Origin: an uncultured Lachnospiraceae bacterium
GTDB taxonomy: Bacteria > Bacillota > Clostridia > Lachnospirales > Lachnospiraceae
Direction: 5' to 3'
DNA: 48,087 nt
Assembly: GCA_902778165.1 (NCBI GenBank)
Contig: CACYWQ010000025.1
Location: forward strand, 1-48,087
Positions 7,737 to 15,694 of the stretch are shown in pieces (positions within the stretch are counted from its first letter, which is position 1; each line of letters opens with the position of its first letter). The translations under genes were made by a program, and so were the position numbers. The notes under the pieces are model-generated. The model had not been told where the DNA came from and did not search any database. It worked only from the letters and a program-made list of their open reading frames with translations.

Positions 7737-9059
7737 TTAATCTTCAAGCACAACCTTTATTGCCCATCCCGGCACAGGCATTCTGTACTCATCTTCTCCG
7801 TCAAAAACAAATAACGTATCGTAATCCGGTGCAGATTCCGGATATATTCCGTACCCATCCGTGAAATATATCAGGCCCTTAAGATTGCGTATCTTATCTT
7901 CTTGTTTAAGTTCCTCAACATATTCAAATACAGGTCTGAAATCCGTCGCGCCGAATCCCTTAACCGTAAAATCTCGGGAAGCCTCCTTTAATTGCTGGGC
8001 CGAACTTATAACCGTATCTGACCTTATCTTTGCATCACACTGGACTATATGTACGTTCAGCTTCTCGGAAAAAGAGACTGACTTTGATAAGATATCGTAA
8101 GTTCTGTTAAGGAAGTCCACCACTTTCTGGCCTCTTACGGATGCAGAAGTATCTATTGCGATTACAAACTCCCTTATCTTCTTCTCTTCGGCATACTCAA
8201 GCGGCTCTATAAGCGGCATATTGCCGTATTTGTTAAGTCCGTAGGTATAGTATATATAGTCAAATTCATCCGGATTAACCTTAATCTCTTCACTCATGAC
8301 CGCAAACCGATTAAGAATAGCGTCGTAATCATATCGTTTTTTGGTACTTTCGCCCAGATTAACCATGATGGAGTCCACACCGGTGATATCTTTAGAGAAA
8401 GACTTAAGTTCGGCCTTGACTCTCTCAGCAATCTTCTCCCAATCCTCTTTGGTCAGAATCTCCTTTGGTTCATCCTTATAAGTAATTCTTGGTCGGTGCC
8501 TGTCAAAAGCAAACAGATCAGCATACTTCTTCTCCGAATCCTTTGATATTCCGCCGACCATAAATTCTCTGTAGAGAGATTCGGCTGTCAGATTCGGAAC
8601 CCACTTGGCCAATCGGTTAAGAATGATTCTTTCTTCCGTATCTTTAAGCAATGTTGCTTCGGATATTTCCATATTAAGAATGATATTCTCTACTGCTATA
8701 TCCGATGCGATATTCCAGTATTCTTCTTCAGTCTTATCAAGCCTGTAAGGATGCATTAATATCCCGTGAAAAAGAACATGGAGAAGCAGCCTTAAGACAT
8801 ATGCAGCTTCTTTCTTATAGTCCTCAAGCAATTTATACGGATCGTAGAAAAGGTTCTCACCGTCAAATACATATCCGCCAAGTCCTATGCGGTTTTCAAA
8901 TCTTAACTTGGAAAGTGCCGAATCAAAGAATCTGAAACGAACCGTCACAGTATCTCTTGCAAGCTTTATAACCTTGTCAGCATATTCTATGATCGTTGCT
9001 TCATCTGCTGCGATTCTTGCCTCTTTAGGATCTGTCACCCGGTTTTCCTTCAATATCAT
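7737..9059 (-). CDS. VWA-like / DUF2201-type metallopeptidase-fold protein, MoxR partner
   Basis: 440 residues from the ATG. The N-terminal part resembles the putative metallopeptidase domain of DUF2201 proteins, but where a zincin HExxH would stand it reads HVLFH (His94, His98), lacking the catalytic glutamate. The C-terminal third is a VWA-like domain with a MIDAS-type DTSAS motif (FVIAIDTSASV, near residue 300). Such proteins pair with MoxR ATPases, and the MoxR gene follows after 15 bases. The ATG overlaps the end of the DHH gene by 35 bases and has no RBS close by. A GTG at 9038 has AAGGA 7 bases upstream and cuts the overlap to 14 bases, so it may be the real start. Confidence 0.8.
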   Translation of the reverse strand: MILKENRVTDPKEARIAADEATIIEYADKVIKLARDTVTVRFRFFDSALSKLRFENRIGLGGYVFDGENLFYDPYKLLEDYKKEAAYVLRLLLHVLFHGILMHPYRLDKTEEEYWNIASDIAVENIILNMEISEATLLKDTEERIILNRLAKWVPNLTAESLYREFMVGGISKDSEKKYADLFAFDRHRPRITYKDEPKEILTKEDWEKIAERVKAELKSFSKDITGVDSIMVNLGESTKKRYDYDAILNRFAVMSEEIKVNPDEFDYIYYTYGLNKYGNMPLIEPLEYAEEKKIREFVIAIDTSASVRGQKVVDFLNRTYDILSKSVSFSEKLNVHIVQCDAKIRSDTVISSAQQLKEASRDFTVKGFGATDFRPVFEYVEELKQEDKIRNLKGLIYFTDGYGIYPESAPDYDTLFVFDGEDEYRMPVPGWAIKVVLED

Positions 9060-10554
9060 AGGTCTTATAGAAAATATCCCTCGCGATTACATATATATCC
9101 GAATTATCATCAACTCTTACTGCAAGATAATCACCGGGCACACCCAAATAGTATTTATCCGGATCCCAGGTCGTAAATACCTTGACTCTGTGATCGAGTT
9201 CTTTGGCGTATATTCCTGCACCGCCTGTTGCCACACATGCCTTGGCATACGGAAGTAACTTAATTCTTTCTCCCGTTAAGTTATTGGTTACTTTGGGCGC
9301 ATATTCCCCGGGGAATACATACTCTTCGCCTTCCGGAACTCTGTATCCGGCCGAAAACTTCTTTAGATTTGTCGGATAGATTTCTCCATCCACTCCGATT
9401 ATAATAACCAGGTCATCACTTATCTCAACATCAACATCACCCTCGAGGGTACGTATCATAATTTTGGTTCCCACAGGAGCAATTTTATTACACTCAACAT
9501 AACCGACCGTAACTTCTTTCTTTACGCAATACAGATAATCGGATACATCTTCCTTCTGCTCTCCGGCATAGATTATCTCTATATTGTCGAAGTAATCCTG
9601 CATTCTGCCATCCAGGAATTGTCTGATATCGTTATTGTTATATGGTATTCCGTCCTGTGTGAGCAGGTCTTTTTTAAGTAATCCGCCTGCCTTAATAAGG
9701 TGACCACCGCCACCGCCGTATCCAGCCGTTAAGAATGCCGCCATCTCGCTCGCTTTAACCTCTTTAACGCAGCTTCTGACAGATATCTTAACACCGAAGG
9801 GCAGAACGCTGTATACAAGGCAGGTGTCTATAGAATCCACCTCCAACAACATATCGCTTATAATACCTAAGATATTGGGATCGCAGGGTTTGGCTTCCAC
9901 TATGGCATACACTTTATCTTCATCGTAAGTTGCATGCTTAAGCGCATCTCCGGCTATGACCAACTCTTCTTTGGATATATTCGAATTCTTAAACAGAATA
10001 ATATCCGCAAATCTCGGTTTGGCTATATCGCGAAGATCTTTATCTGATGGATGTGATACTTCAGAGAATCCTCCTGTGTCAGTCATAAGTCCGTAGAATA
10101 ATGCGGTTGCAAGATCTTCGTCTTCATTAACATCAATATCTTCAAGGGACAGAAGTTCATATATAACAGTTGAGCAGGACCCGTAGTTACTTCTTACTTC
10201 TGACAGTCCGGGCAATTCTCCCGATACCTGATGATGATCTATAACGGCTATAGTATCTGCTTCAAACTTGGTCACATTACTTTCGCCATACTGGCAATCC
10301 ACGGTTACAAGCAGTTGAGGTTTCTCGATTTCCTTCACGTGTTCGACTTCGATATTAAGATTATTAATCATCAATGTCAGATTCTTCTTCTGAACCGTAT
10401 TACGACCACCGTATATAAATCTCGCATCTTTACCGTGTTTGTTCAGATACCACTTAAGCGCAAATCCGCTTGCCAGGGCATCCGCATCCGGATTGTCGTG
10501 GCACTGAATCACTATATCGTTATATTTCAGTAAATCACTTAAGACTAATGCCAT
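9025..10554 (-). CDS. DHH/DHHA1 phosphoesterase (NrnA/Orn-like) with a long C-terminal extension
   Basis: 509 residues. The DHH domain shows the metal-binding motifs HDNPDADALASG (near residue 19), VTVDCQ, IDHHQ and MTDTGG. A DHHA1 domain with GGGGGH and AGG ends near residue 310. Enzymes of this family degrade short oligoribonucleotides, 3'-phosphoadenosine phosphate or cyclic dinucleotides; the substrate cannot be told here. Canonical NrnA is about 310-320 residues, so about 190 residues are extra. The extension includes CVATGGAG and PGDYLAVRVDD segments I do not recognise. The start has GGGAG 9 bases upstream. It heads a four-gene operon with VWA, MoxR and LRR genes, an unusual association for a housekeeping nuclease. 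Confidence 0.82.
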   Translation of the reverse strand: MALVLSDLLKYNDIVIQCHDNPDADALASGFALKWYLNKHGKDARFIYGGRNTVQKKNLTLMINNLNIEVEHVKEIEKPQLLVTVDCQYGESNVTKFEADTIAVIDHHQVSGELPGLSEVRSNYGSCSTVIYELLSLEDIDVNEDEDLATALFYGLMTDTGGFSEVSHPSDKDLRDIAKPRFADIILFKNSNISKEELVIAGDALKHATYDEDKVYAIVEAKPCDPNILGIISDMLLEVDSIDTCLVYSVLPFGVKISVRSCVKEVKASEMAAFLTAGYGGGGGHLIKAGGLLKKDLLTQDGIPYNNNDIRQFLDGRMQDYFDNIEIIYAGEQKEDVSDYLYCVKKEVTVGYVECNKIAPVGTKIMIRTLEGDVDVEISDDLVIIIGVDGEIYPTNLKKFSAGYRVPEGEEYVFPGEYAPKVTNNLTGERIKLLPYAKACVATGGAGIYAKELDHRVKVFTTWDPDKYYLGVPGDYLAVRVDDNSDIYVIARDIFYKTYDIEGKPGDRS

Positions 10555-10601
10555 ACTCTGTTCTCCCTTTACTTGAATAAATCAGATATTCCCTCATTCT
10601 T

Positions 10602-10652
10602 GTTGGTACATGCCAACGACTCCATTCTACCTTATAATGCCCCTTTTCACAA
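10602..10652 (-). promoter_or_regulatory. promoter and palindrome of the DHH-VWA-MoxR-LRR operon
   Basis: Reading the minus strand: TTGTGA (10652-10647), a 17-bp spacer and TAGAAT (10629-10624). The expected start point, near 10617, falls on the edge of an inverted repeat GTTGG-N6-CCAAC (10602-10617), a position suited to a repressor. Confidence 0.5.
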
Positions 10653-10699
10653 TAATTTCGCGATGTATTGCATATATCACCGATTAAATTCCCGACAAC

Positions 10700-10728
10700 T
10701 TGATATTCTTCGGCCGAACCAATATAAT
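10700..10728 (+). promoter_or_regulatory. promoter of the TIR gene with a 10-bp palindrome in the spacer
   Basis: TTGATA (10700-10705), a 17-bp spacer and TATAAT (10723-10728). The spacer holds the perfect palindrome TTCGGCCGAA (10709-10718). The predicted transcript would have a leader of about 45 bases. Confidence 0.65.
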
Positions 10729-10780
10729 TCTTGTTGAACGATTTAGTTAGATTCCCATATATAAGAAGGATTGAAGATTG

Positions 10781-13700
10781 ATGAGATACGACGCATTTAT
10801 TAGTTACAGGCATTCAGAACTTGATATGGAGATAGCCAAGAAGGTTCATACCGGGCTTGAGACATACAAGATCCCTAAGTCTGTTCAGGTCAAGACGGGC
10901 AAGAAGAAGATGGGAAGGGTCTTTCGTGATCAGGAAGAGCTTCCTATCGGAAGTGATCTTGATGATAATATCTCGACGGCGCTTGAGAATTCTGAATACC
11001 TGATCGTCATCTGTTCGCCCCGTACTCCCGAGTCATACTGGGTATGTAAGGAGATAGAGAGCTTCATACAGATGCATGACAGGAACCACATACTTGCAGT
11101 GCTTATAGAAGGTGAGCCTGACGAGAGTTTCCCGCCACAGTTGTTGGTGGATGATGAAGGCAATCCGGTGGAACCTTTGGCTGCTGATATAAGAGGTGCG
11201 GACAGAAAAGAGAGAAATACTAAGTTTAAGACGGAAATCCTACGTCTTGCGGCACCTGTGATTGGTTGTACATACGATGACCTTAAGCAACGTCACAGAG
11301 AAAGAATTATTAGGCGTACAATAGCCATAGTATCTTCTATAGCCGCAGTAGTAGCCATAGCCGGCACGGCCTTTGGTATATATAATGCCAATGTTGCCAG
11401 ACAGATGACGCAGCTTGCTAATGAGAAGGCTGCTCTTGCCGATGAGAAGACTAAACTTGCCGAAGAGATAACAGTTCAGTATCAGGGCAAACAGGAGAAC
11501 CAGTCAAGATTCTATGCAGAAGAGGCAATGATGCTTTTTCGAGAAGGTAACAGGGAGGATGCTGCACTTGTTGCTATGGAAGGTCTTCCCTCAGAGGTTA
11601 ATGACAGACCCTTTGTTGCGGAATCGGAGTATGCACTTGCAAATGTATTGTACGCATATGATGAAGGCAGTACCATGACATATGACAGAGCGCTTACACA
11701 TGATCTTACGATACATGGTTTGTGCGCAACGGAAGACCGTGAGAAGATTGTGACAATTGATGCCGGAAGCAAGGTATATGTATGGAATCCCAATAACTGG
11801 TCTCTTGATTTAAGTATCGATCCTGCCATCGACAGTTCCAACTACTATGTCAGAGTTGTGAGTGCAGATGCCGATGATACCGGAGTATATGTAGCTACAG
11901 AGAAAGAGCTTATCAAATATGATTATGACAATAATGTCATATATACCAAAGAAATCGATGGTATCAAAGAATGTGAAGTTTTGGCAAATACAGGTAAAGC
12001 CATAATTGCAACGAGCGACTGCCTCTATTTGATAAGCGGTAAAGACGGTTCCGTAATTGAAGAGAAGCCTAATAATACTGATTTTTCTTATACCGGATGG
12101 GGCAAGTATTATATGGATGAGGATCTCTTTGTTACGGCGCATTACAGCGCTGAAGCAACAAGGACATATGTATCTATGTATGATCTTGGGGCCGGCAGTT
12201 TTAAGGATGTAAAGCTCTCAGAGGGCTATTATCTTGACTCGACGATCACGAAAACCGGTAATGTTGTTACGTTAAGTTGCAATAACGATATGCTTGATAA
12301 CGGTGTTAACCATGTGGTAGTTGATCTTGTATCGCGTGACGGCAGTATCATATGGTCTAAAGAACTTAATGTGAATGTTAAGTACGTGATGACATTTAAT
12401 TCCTTCATCAAGGCGCATACTTATACCGAGGATGACGTAGAATACAATGATATTGTTGTTACATTTGAAGCGGAGGGATTCACACTTGATGAGAAAACAG
12501 GCAATCTGGTCACATCATTTGTATTCCCGGGAGATGTCAATGCTTTGGCTGTTTTCACTTCCAATTCATTCGGCCGTGTGGGATACAGACAGGGAGATAT
12601 AGATGTTGTGAATTTCAGGGAAGGAAGAGTTCTTTCGGAGCACACATTTAAGACTGATGAGTCTATCAAAGAATGGGTTATCACGAAAGATAACGGAATG
12701 GCATATGCTTCGCCGTATTCTCCGGATCTTCATATCGTAGGATGGCATACAGCACCTGATATGGAGGATTACTGTCGGTTTGATGAAGAGATTACAGCTA
12801 AGGCAATATCTCCGGATGGCAAGTATTATGTGGTTGCACCGTACGGTGATTATCAAACATTAAGTTTTAGAGACGAGGAAGCGGGGGAACTATATAGATA
12901 TGAGGGTGAGAACTTCATCAACTATTTAAGAGTATGTGATGATAAGGTATATCTAACCGACAGAGACGGTTTGTGGGTAGTCAATCCATATGAGAAGAAG
13001 AAGGAATTGATCAAGCTTTCTGATTATGAGTTTGATAATCTTTCATACGATACATATATTACACCGGATGGAAGCAAGGGAGTATTCTATAATCTCAGAG
13101 ATGTTCTGGTGCTTGATATTGCTAATAAAGAGAAGATTGCGCTCTGCCATACTGATGAGGGGCAAATAGGTAAGATTGTTCTGTCATCCGACGGAAGCAG
13201 AATATACGTATTACAGGGTAATGAGAACCTATTCTATCTTGATACTTCATCAGGTGAACAGACCGAGATCACAGATGATAAGTACAGGACGGTTGCCGGA
13301 AGTTATGACAAAAAATGCCTTGCGATCAGCAAAGATGATAAATATGTTGCTGTCTGCTGTATGGACGGTGTGTTAAGGGTGCTTGATACAACAACACTCA
13401 CGACCTGCTCCGAGGTACCTCTTCAAACTTATCTAAGGTCTTTTGTGGAATTTACGGATGACGGAAGTCATATCGTAATGCAAGGCGATGACTATAAGAT
13501 TCGAATCTGGGATATGGAGACGAAGAGTTTTGTTACGACCATGGATGGAACCGGAATCGTAGATTATATAGTATGCGATGAAGAGAGCGATCTGATGGCT
13601 GTTTGCCAGGGATCTGACTTATTTATATTTAAGACTCCGGAATATGGCTGTGTCGCCTATGCAGCTGACGGAATATTCTACCTTAAGAACAGCGATTCAA

Positions 13701-13837
13701 TCCTTATATCGCATAACAGACAGGATGTTCACAAGACATATTATAAAGACTATAAGAAACTGATAGAGGAAGCTTACAAGCAGTTCCCCGGTGCAAAACT
13801 CAGTGATGAGAAGAAGGCAAAATACAACATCAACTAA
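10781..13837 (+). CDS. TIR domain protein with transmembrane helix, coiled coil and beta-propeller
   Basis: 1018 residues from the ATG; a TTG one codon upstream is also possible, with AAGGA 7 bases before it. An N-terminal TIR domain (YDAFISYRHS at residues 3-12) retains the glutamate of the WVCKEIESF motif (about Glu91), the position of the NAD-hydrolysing residue in active TIR enzymes. A transmembrane helix follows (about 180-202), then a coiled coil with repeated NEKAALADEKTKLAEE (about 208-240) and a short helical segment. About 700 residues of WD40-like blades complete it (for example KSFVTTMDGT, RIWDMET). The TIR would be cytosolic and, with one helix, the propeller external. I recall many Lachnospiraceae proteins with this TIR-TM start; none to my knowledge has a defined function. 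Defence or envelope sensing are possible. Confidence 0.85.
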   Translation: MRYDAFISYRHSELDMEIAKKVHTGLETYKIPKSVQVKTGKKKMGRVFRDQEELPIGSDLDDNISTALENSEYLIVICSPRTPESYWVCKEIESFIQMHDRNHILAVLIEGEPDESFPPQLLVDDEGNPVEPLAADIRGADRKERNTKFKTEILRLAAPVIGCTYDDLKQRHRERIIRRTIAIVSSIAAVVAIAGTAFGIYNANVARQMTQLANEKAALADEKTKLAEEITVQYQGKQENQSRFYAEEAMMLFREGNREDAALVAMEGLPSEVNDRPFVAESEYALANVLYAYDEGSTMTYDRALTHDLTIHGLCATEDREKIVTIDAGSKVYVWNPNNWSLDLSIDPAIDSSNYYVRVVSADADDTGVYVATEKELIKYDYDNNVIYTKEIDGIKECEVLANTGKAIIATSDCLYLISGKDGSVIEEKPNNTDFSYTGWGKYYMDEDLFVTAHYSAEATRTYVSMYDLGAGSFKDVKLSEGYYLDSTITKTGNVVTLSCNNDMLDNGVNHVVVDLVSRDGSIIWSKELNVNVKYVMTFNSFIKAHTYTEDDVEYNDIVVTFEAEGFTLDEKTGNLVTSFVFPGDVNALAVFTSNSFGRVGYRQGDIDVVNFREGRVLSEHTFKTDESIKEWVITKDNGMAYASPYSPDLHIVGWHTAPDMEDYCRFDEEITAKAISPDGKYYVVAPYGDYQTLSFRDEEAGELYRYEGENFINYLRVCDDKVYLTDRDGLWVVNPYEKKKELIKLSDYEFDNLSYDTYITPDGSKGVFYNLRDVLVLDIANKEKIALCHTDEGQIGKIVLSSDGSRIYVLQGNENLFYLDTSSGEQTEITDDKYRTVAGSYDKKCLAISKDDKYVAVCCMDGVLRVLDTTTLTTCSEVPLQTYLRSFVEFTDDGSHIVMQGDDYKIRIWDMETKSFVTTMDGTGIVDYIVCDEESDLMAVCQGSDLFIFKTPEYGCVAYAADGIFYLKNSDSILISHNRQDVHKTYYKDYKKLIEEAYKQFPGAKLSDEKKAKYNIN

Positions 13838-13847
13838 GAAACTGGTT

Positions 13848-13897
13848 GACATAATATTATGTCTTTACCGGCCGAACCGTGGATGTAAGACATAATA
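13848..13897. repeat. 16-bp perfect palindrome with a repeated half-site
   Basis: GACATAATATTATGTC (13848-13863) is a perfect palindrome just after the TIR gene stop. GACATAATA recurs at 13889-13897 before the terminator. It could fold on the transcript or bind a protein; no promoter lies next to it. Confidence 0.45.
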
Positions 13898-13929
13898 AAA
13901 GCCCGAGATAGTAATCTGTCTCGGGCTTT
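13898..13929. terminator. bidirectional terminator between convergent genes
   Basis: A perfect 11-bp stem, AAAGCCCGAGA (13898-13908) with TCTCGGGCTTT (13919-13929), loop TAGTAATCTG. A- and T-rich flanks let it serve the TIR gene and the convergent gene at 13949-14557. Confidence 0.85.
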
Positions 13930-13948
13930 GATATATTCTGTAATTATC

Positions 13949-14557
13949 TTATTCCTCGGTCTTGCCTGCGGCTTCTGCGGCCCAGTCATTGAACTTCTTC
14001 ATTGTAGCGTCATATGTCTTCTGAGAAATATCGGGAAGCTTATCGCCCCAAGTCTGGGTAGCTTGCTCAAAACCTTTCTTAAAGGCATCACGCATCTCTT
14101 CTATCTTATCCGGATCTCCGCCTGTAAGCGCCTTGGCGAAATCAAGAATTCTGTCTGATGTCTGTTCAACACCCCAGTATCCGTCTTCTGCAATATCTGC
14201 CTCGGCCTGCGCCTTGGTAGCTGCGTCTACCGTGAAATCTCCGCTTCTTAAGAAACTCCAGATATCATCAGCCTTGCCGATCGCATTACCCTGTCCTGAT
14301 ATAAGCTTCTCTACAAGACTCTTAAGCTGTGCGGTTCTTGCTTCCGCATCAGCCTTAAGCTGATTGACAAGCTGTGTATTGGGAGTATATGTCTTCTTGG
14401 CTGAATCTGTCTTGGTCTCGTTTGAAGGCTCGTATACTACGCCATCTGAAGTTGTATTGACTGCAGCCTTATCTGCTTCAGTCTTCTCGGCTTTCTTAGC
14501 AGTGCTGTCATATGCTGTATATGTATTGACAGTACTTGTAATTCCGTTTACATCCAT
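13949..14557 (-). CDS. conserved protein of unknown function, probably in the flagellar regulon
   Basis: 202 residues, soluble. The N-terminal 70 residues are low-complexity and rich in Thr, Ala and Lys, like the start of many secreted flagellar proteins (MDVNGITSTVNTYTAY). The C-terminal half carries a compact block (GYWGVEQTSDRILDFA, then GGDPDKIEEMRDAFKKGF, then LPDISQKTYD) that I recall from a widespread family of uncharacterised bacterial proteins. A strong AAGGAGG ribosome binding site precedes the ATG. A sigma-28-type promoter lies upstream (14607-14634), which suggests late flagellar or chemotaxis-class expression. No other flagellar gene is in the window. The function is unknown. Confidence 0.8.
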   Translation of the reverse strand: MDVNGITSTVNTYTAYDSTAKKAEKTEADKAAVNTTSDGVVYEPSNETKTDSAKKTYTPNTQLVNQLKADAEARTAQLKSLVEKLISGQGNAIGKADDIWSFLRSGDFTVDAATKAQAEADIAEDGYWGVEQTSDRILDFAKALTGGDPDKIEEMRDAFKKGFEQATQTWGDKLPDISQKTYDATMKKFNDWAAEAAGKTEE

Positions 14558-14606
14558 GATTATAACCTCCTTGTCTCATAGCCGATATGATATTGTTTCA
14601 TTATCT

Positions 14607-14634
14607 ATATCGGCACCCCTGTACTGTAAGTTTA
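14607..14634 (-). promoter_or_regulatory. sigma-28 (FliA/SigD)-like promoter
   Basis: On the minus strand TAAA (14634-14631), 16 bases, then GCCGATAT (14614-14607). The flagellar sigma consensus is TAAA-N15-GCCGATAA/T. An inverted copy of GCCGATAT at 14581-14588 makes the leader a hairpin of 8 bp plus an inner GATA/TATC pair. The ATG lies about 50 bases downstream. Confidence 0.6.
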
Positions 14635-14662
14635 TAGCAACGCCTTATTTTTTACAATAGAT

Positions 14663-14691
14663 TTGCCTATATATACAAAAAATGATAGAAT
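14663..14691 (+). promoter_or_regulatory. candidate sigma-A promoter of the small membrane protein gene
   Basis: TTGCCT (14663-14668), a 17-bp spacer and TAGAAT (14686-14691), about 46 bases before the ATG at 14738. Confidence 0.5.
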
Positions 14692-14737
14692 TACTCTGGT
14701 CGTTTCGCAGATAACGATCTGATAGGAGGAATAATTA

Positions 14738-15211
14738 ATGAGTAAGGGATTAATCATAACTCTCATAATACTGGCAGTACTTATTATCATTGCAGTGGTT
14801 CTGTATTTCCTTGGAAAGAAAGCACAGAAGAGACAGGATGAGCAGCGTGAGCAGATAGATGCTATGAAGCAGACGGTGTCTATGCTTATCATAGACAAGA
14901 AGAAGATGCGACTTAAGGATGCCGGATTGCCACAGGCAGTCATAGATCAGACACCCAAGGCAATGAGACTGTCTAAGCTTCCGATAGTTAAGGCCAAGGT
15001 GGGCCCTCAGGTATTGTCGCTTGTATGTGATGCGGCAATCTATGACAGTATACCTGTCAGAAAGGAAGTTAAGGCTACCGTAAGCGGTATCTATATTACA
15101 AGTGTCAAGGGATTACACGGCAAGTCAAGCGATATGCCGGTTAAGAAGAAAAGCAAGTTCAAACAGCTTGTTGAACAGGCTCAGGAGAAGGCAGGAGCCA
15201 AGCCCCTGTAA
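14738..15211 (+). CDS. small single-pass membrane protein, unknown function
   Basis: 157 residues. One strongly hydrophobic helix (about residues 4-26) is followed by a charged, coiled-coil-like segment (about 27-50) and a small globular domain (about 55-135), with a lysine-rich tail. The topology is N-out or a signal anchor with a cytosolic body; the positive residues after the helix favour a cytosolic body. A clear GATAGGAGGAATAATT ribosome binding site supports the start. It is convergent with the DUF1934 gene, 16 bases away, with no obvious terminator between. I do not recognise the family beyond seeing similar proteins in Lachnospiraceae. Confidence 0.8.
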   Translation: MSKGLIITLIILAVLIIIAVVLYFLGKKAQKRQDEQREQIDAMKQTVSMLIIDKKKMRLKDAGLPQAVIDQTPKAMRLSKLPIVKAKVGPQVLSLVCDAAIYDSIPVRKEVKATVSGIYITSVKGLHGKSSDMPVKKKSKFKQLVEQAQEKAGAKPL

Positions 15212-15227
15212 GTATAAGTATACAGAA

Positions 15228-15665
15228 TCAGAATTCCGTATTCTCGGCCGAACGTGCTTCGATTGATATATTGCAATCGGCCATATATTCGTAGTTGATG
15301 TCGAGTGAATAATCGACATTAAGCTTAAGAGAGTCTTCGGAATCCGACAATTCAATATTGTGTGTATCAAGACCTATGACTATGCTTCCGAAAGGAGTCG
15401 TATAGTTCGTAAGATTCTTAGAGGCTTCTTCAAACAACATTGTTGCAGTGAAGGGGCCTTTTTTGGTAACGCTTACGGAACTGTCGTTGAACTTGATCAT
15501 ATTGCGGCTTACCTGGTCGCTGCCCTCTAAAGGCTCATCATAGACAAGATAATGCATGCCGCCCCTTTTATAATATTGGCCGGCCTGAATAACTTCTATA
15601 TTGTCGGAACTGTCATTTGCGTCAAAGTGAAGTCCCTTGATTGAGATCAATACATCTTTATTCAT
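15228..15665 (-). CDS. DUF1934 (YwiB-like) beta-barrel protein
   Basis: 145 residues from the ATG at 15665, which has AGAGG 6 bases upstream; an in-frame TTG at 15680 lacks this spacing. The layout matches DUF1934, small lipocalin-like beta-barrels of Firmicutes: an initial VLISIKGLHF strand, YYKRGGMHYLVYDEP, an MIKF segment, an MLFEE segment and alternating strands to LKLNVDYSLDINYEYMADC. The biochemical role is unknown. No signal peptide is present, so it should be cytosolic. It is followed by no gene on its strand and precedes the convergent membrane protein gene. Confidence 0.75.
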   Translation of the reverse strand: MNKDVLISIKGLHFDANDSSDNIEVIQAGQYYKRGGMHYLVYDEPLEGSDQVSRNMIKFNDSSVSVTKKGPFTATMLFEEASKNLTNYTTPFGSIVIGLDTHNIELSDSEDSLKLNVDYSLDINYEYMADCNISIEARSAENTEF

Positions 15666-15694
15666 ATAATCCTCTTGCAAAGCTTGGATCCAAG

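Noticed and set aside
10535-10813. 92-codon open frame on the minus strand across the DHH/TIR intergenic region
   Set aside because: It overlaps both gene starts and both promoters, has no clear ribosome binding site, and its protein shows no recognisable pattern.
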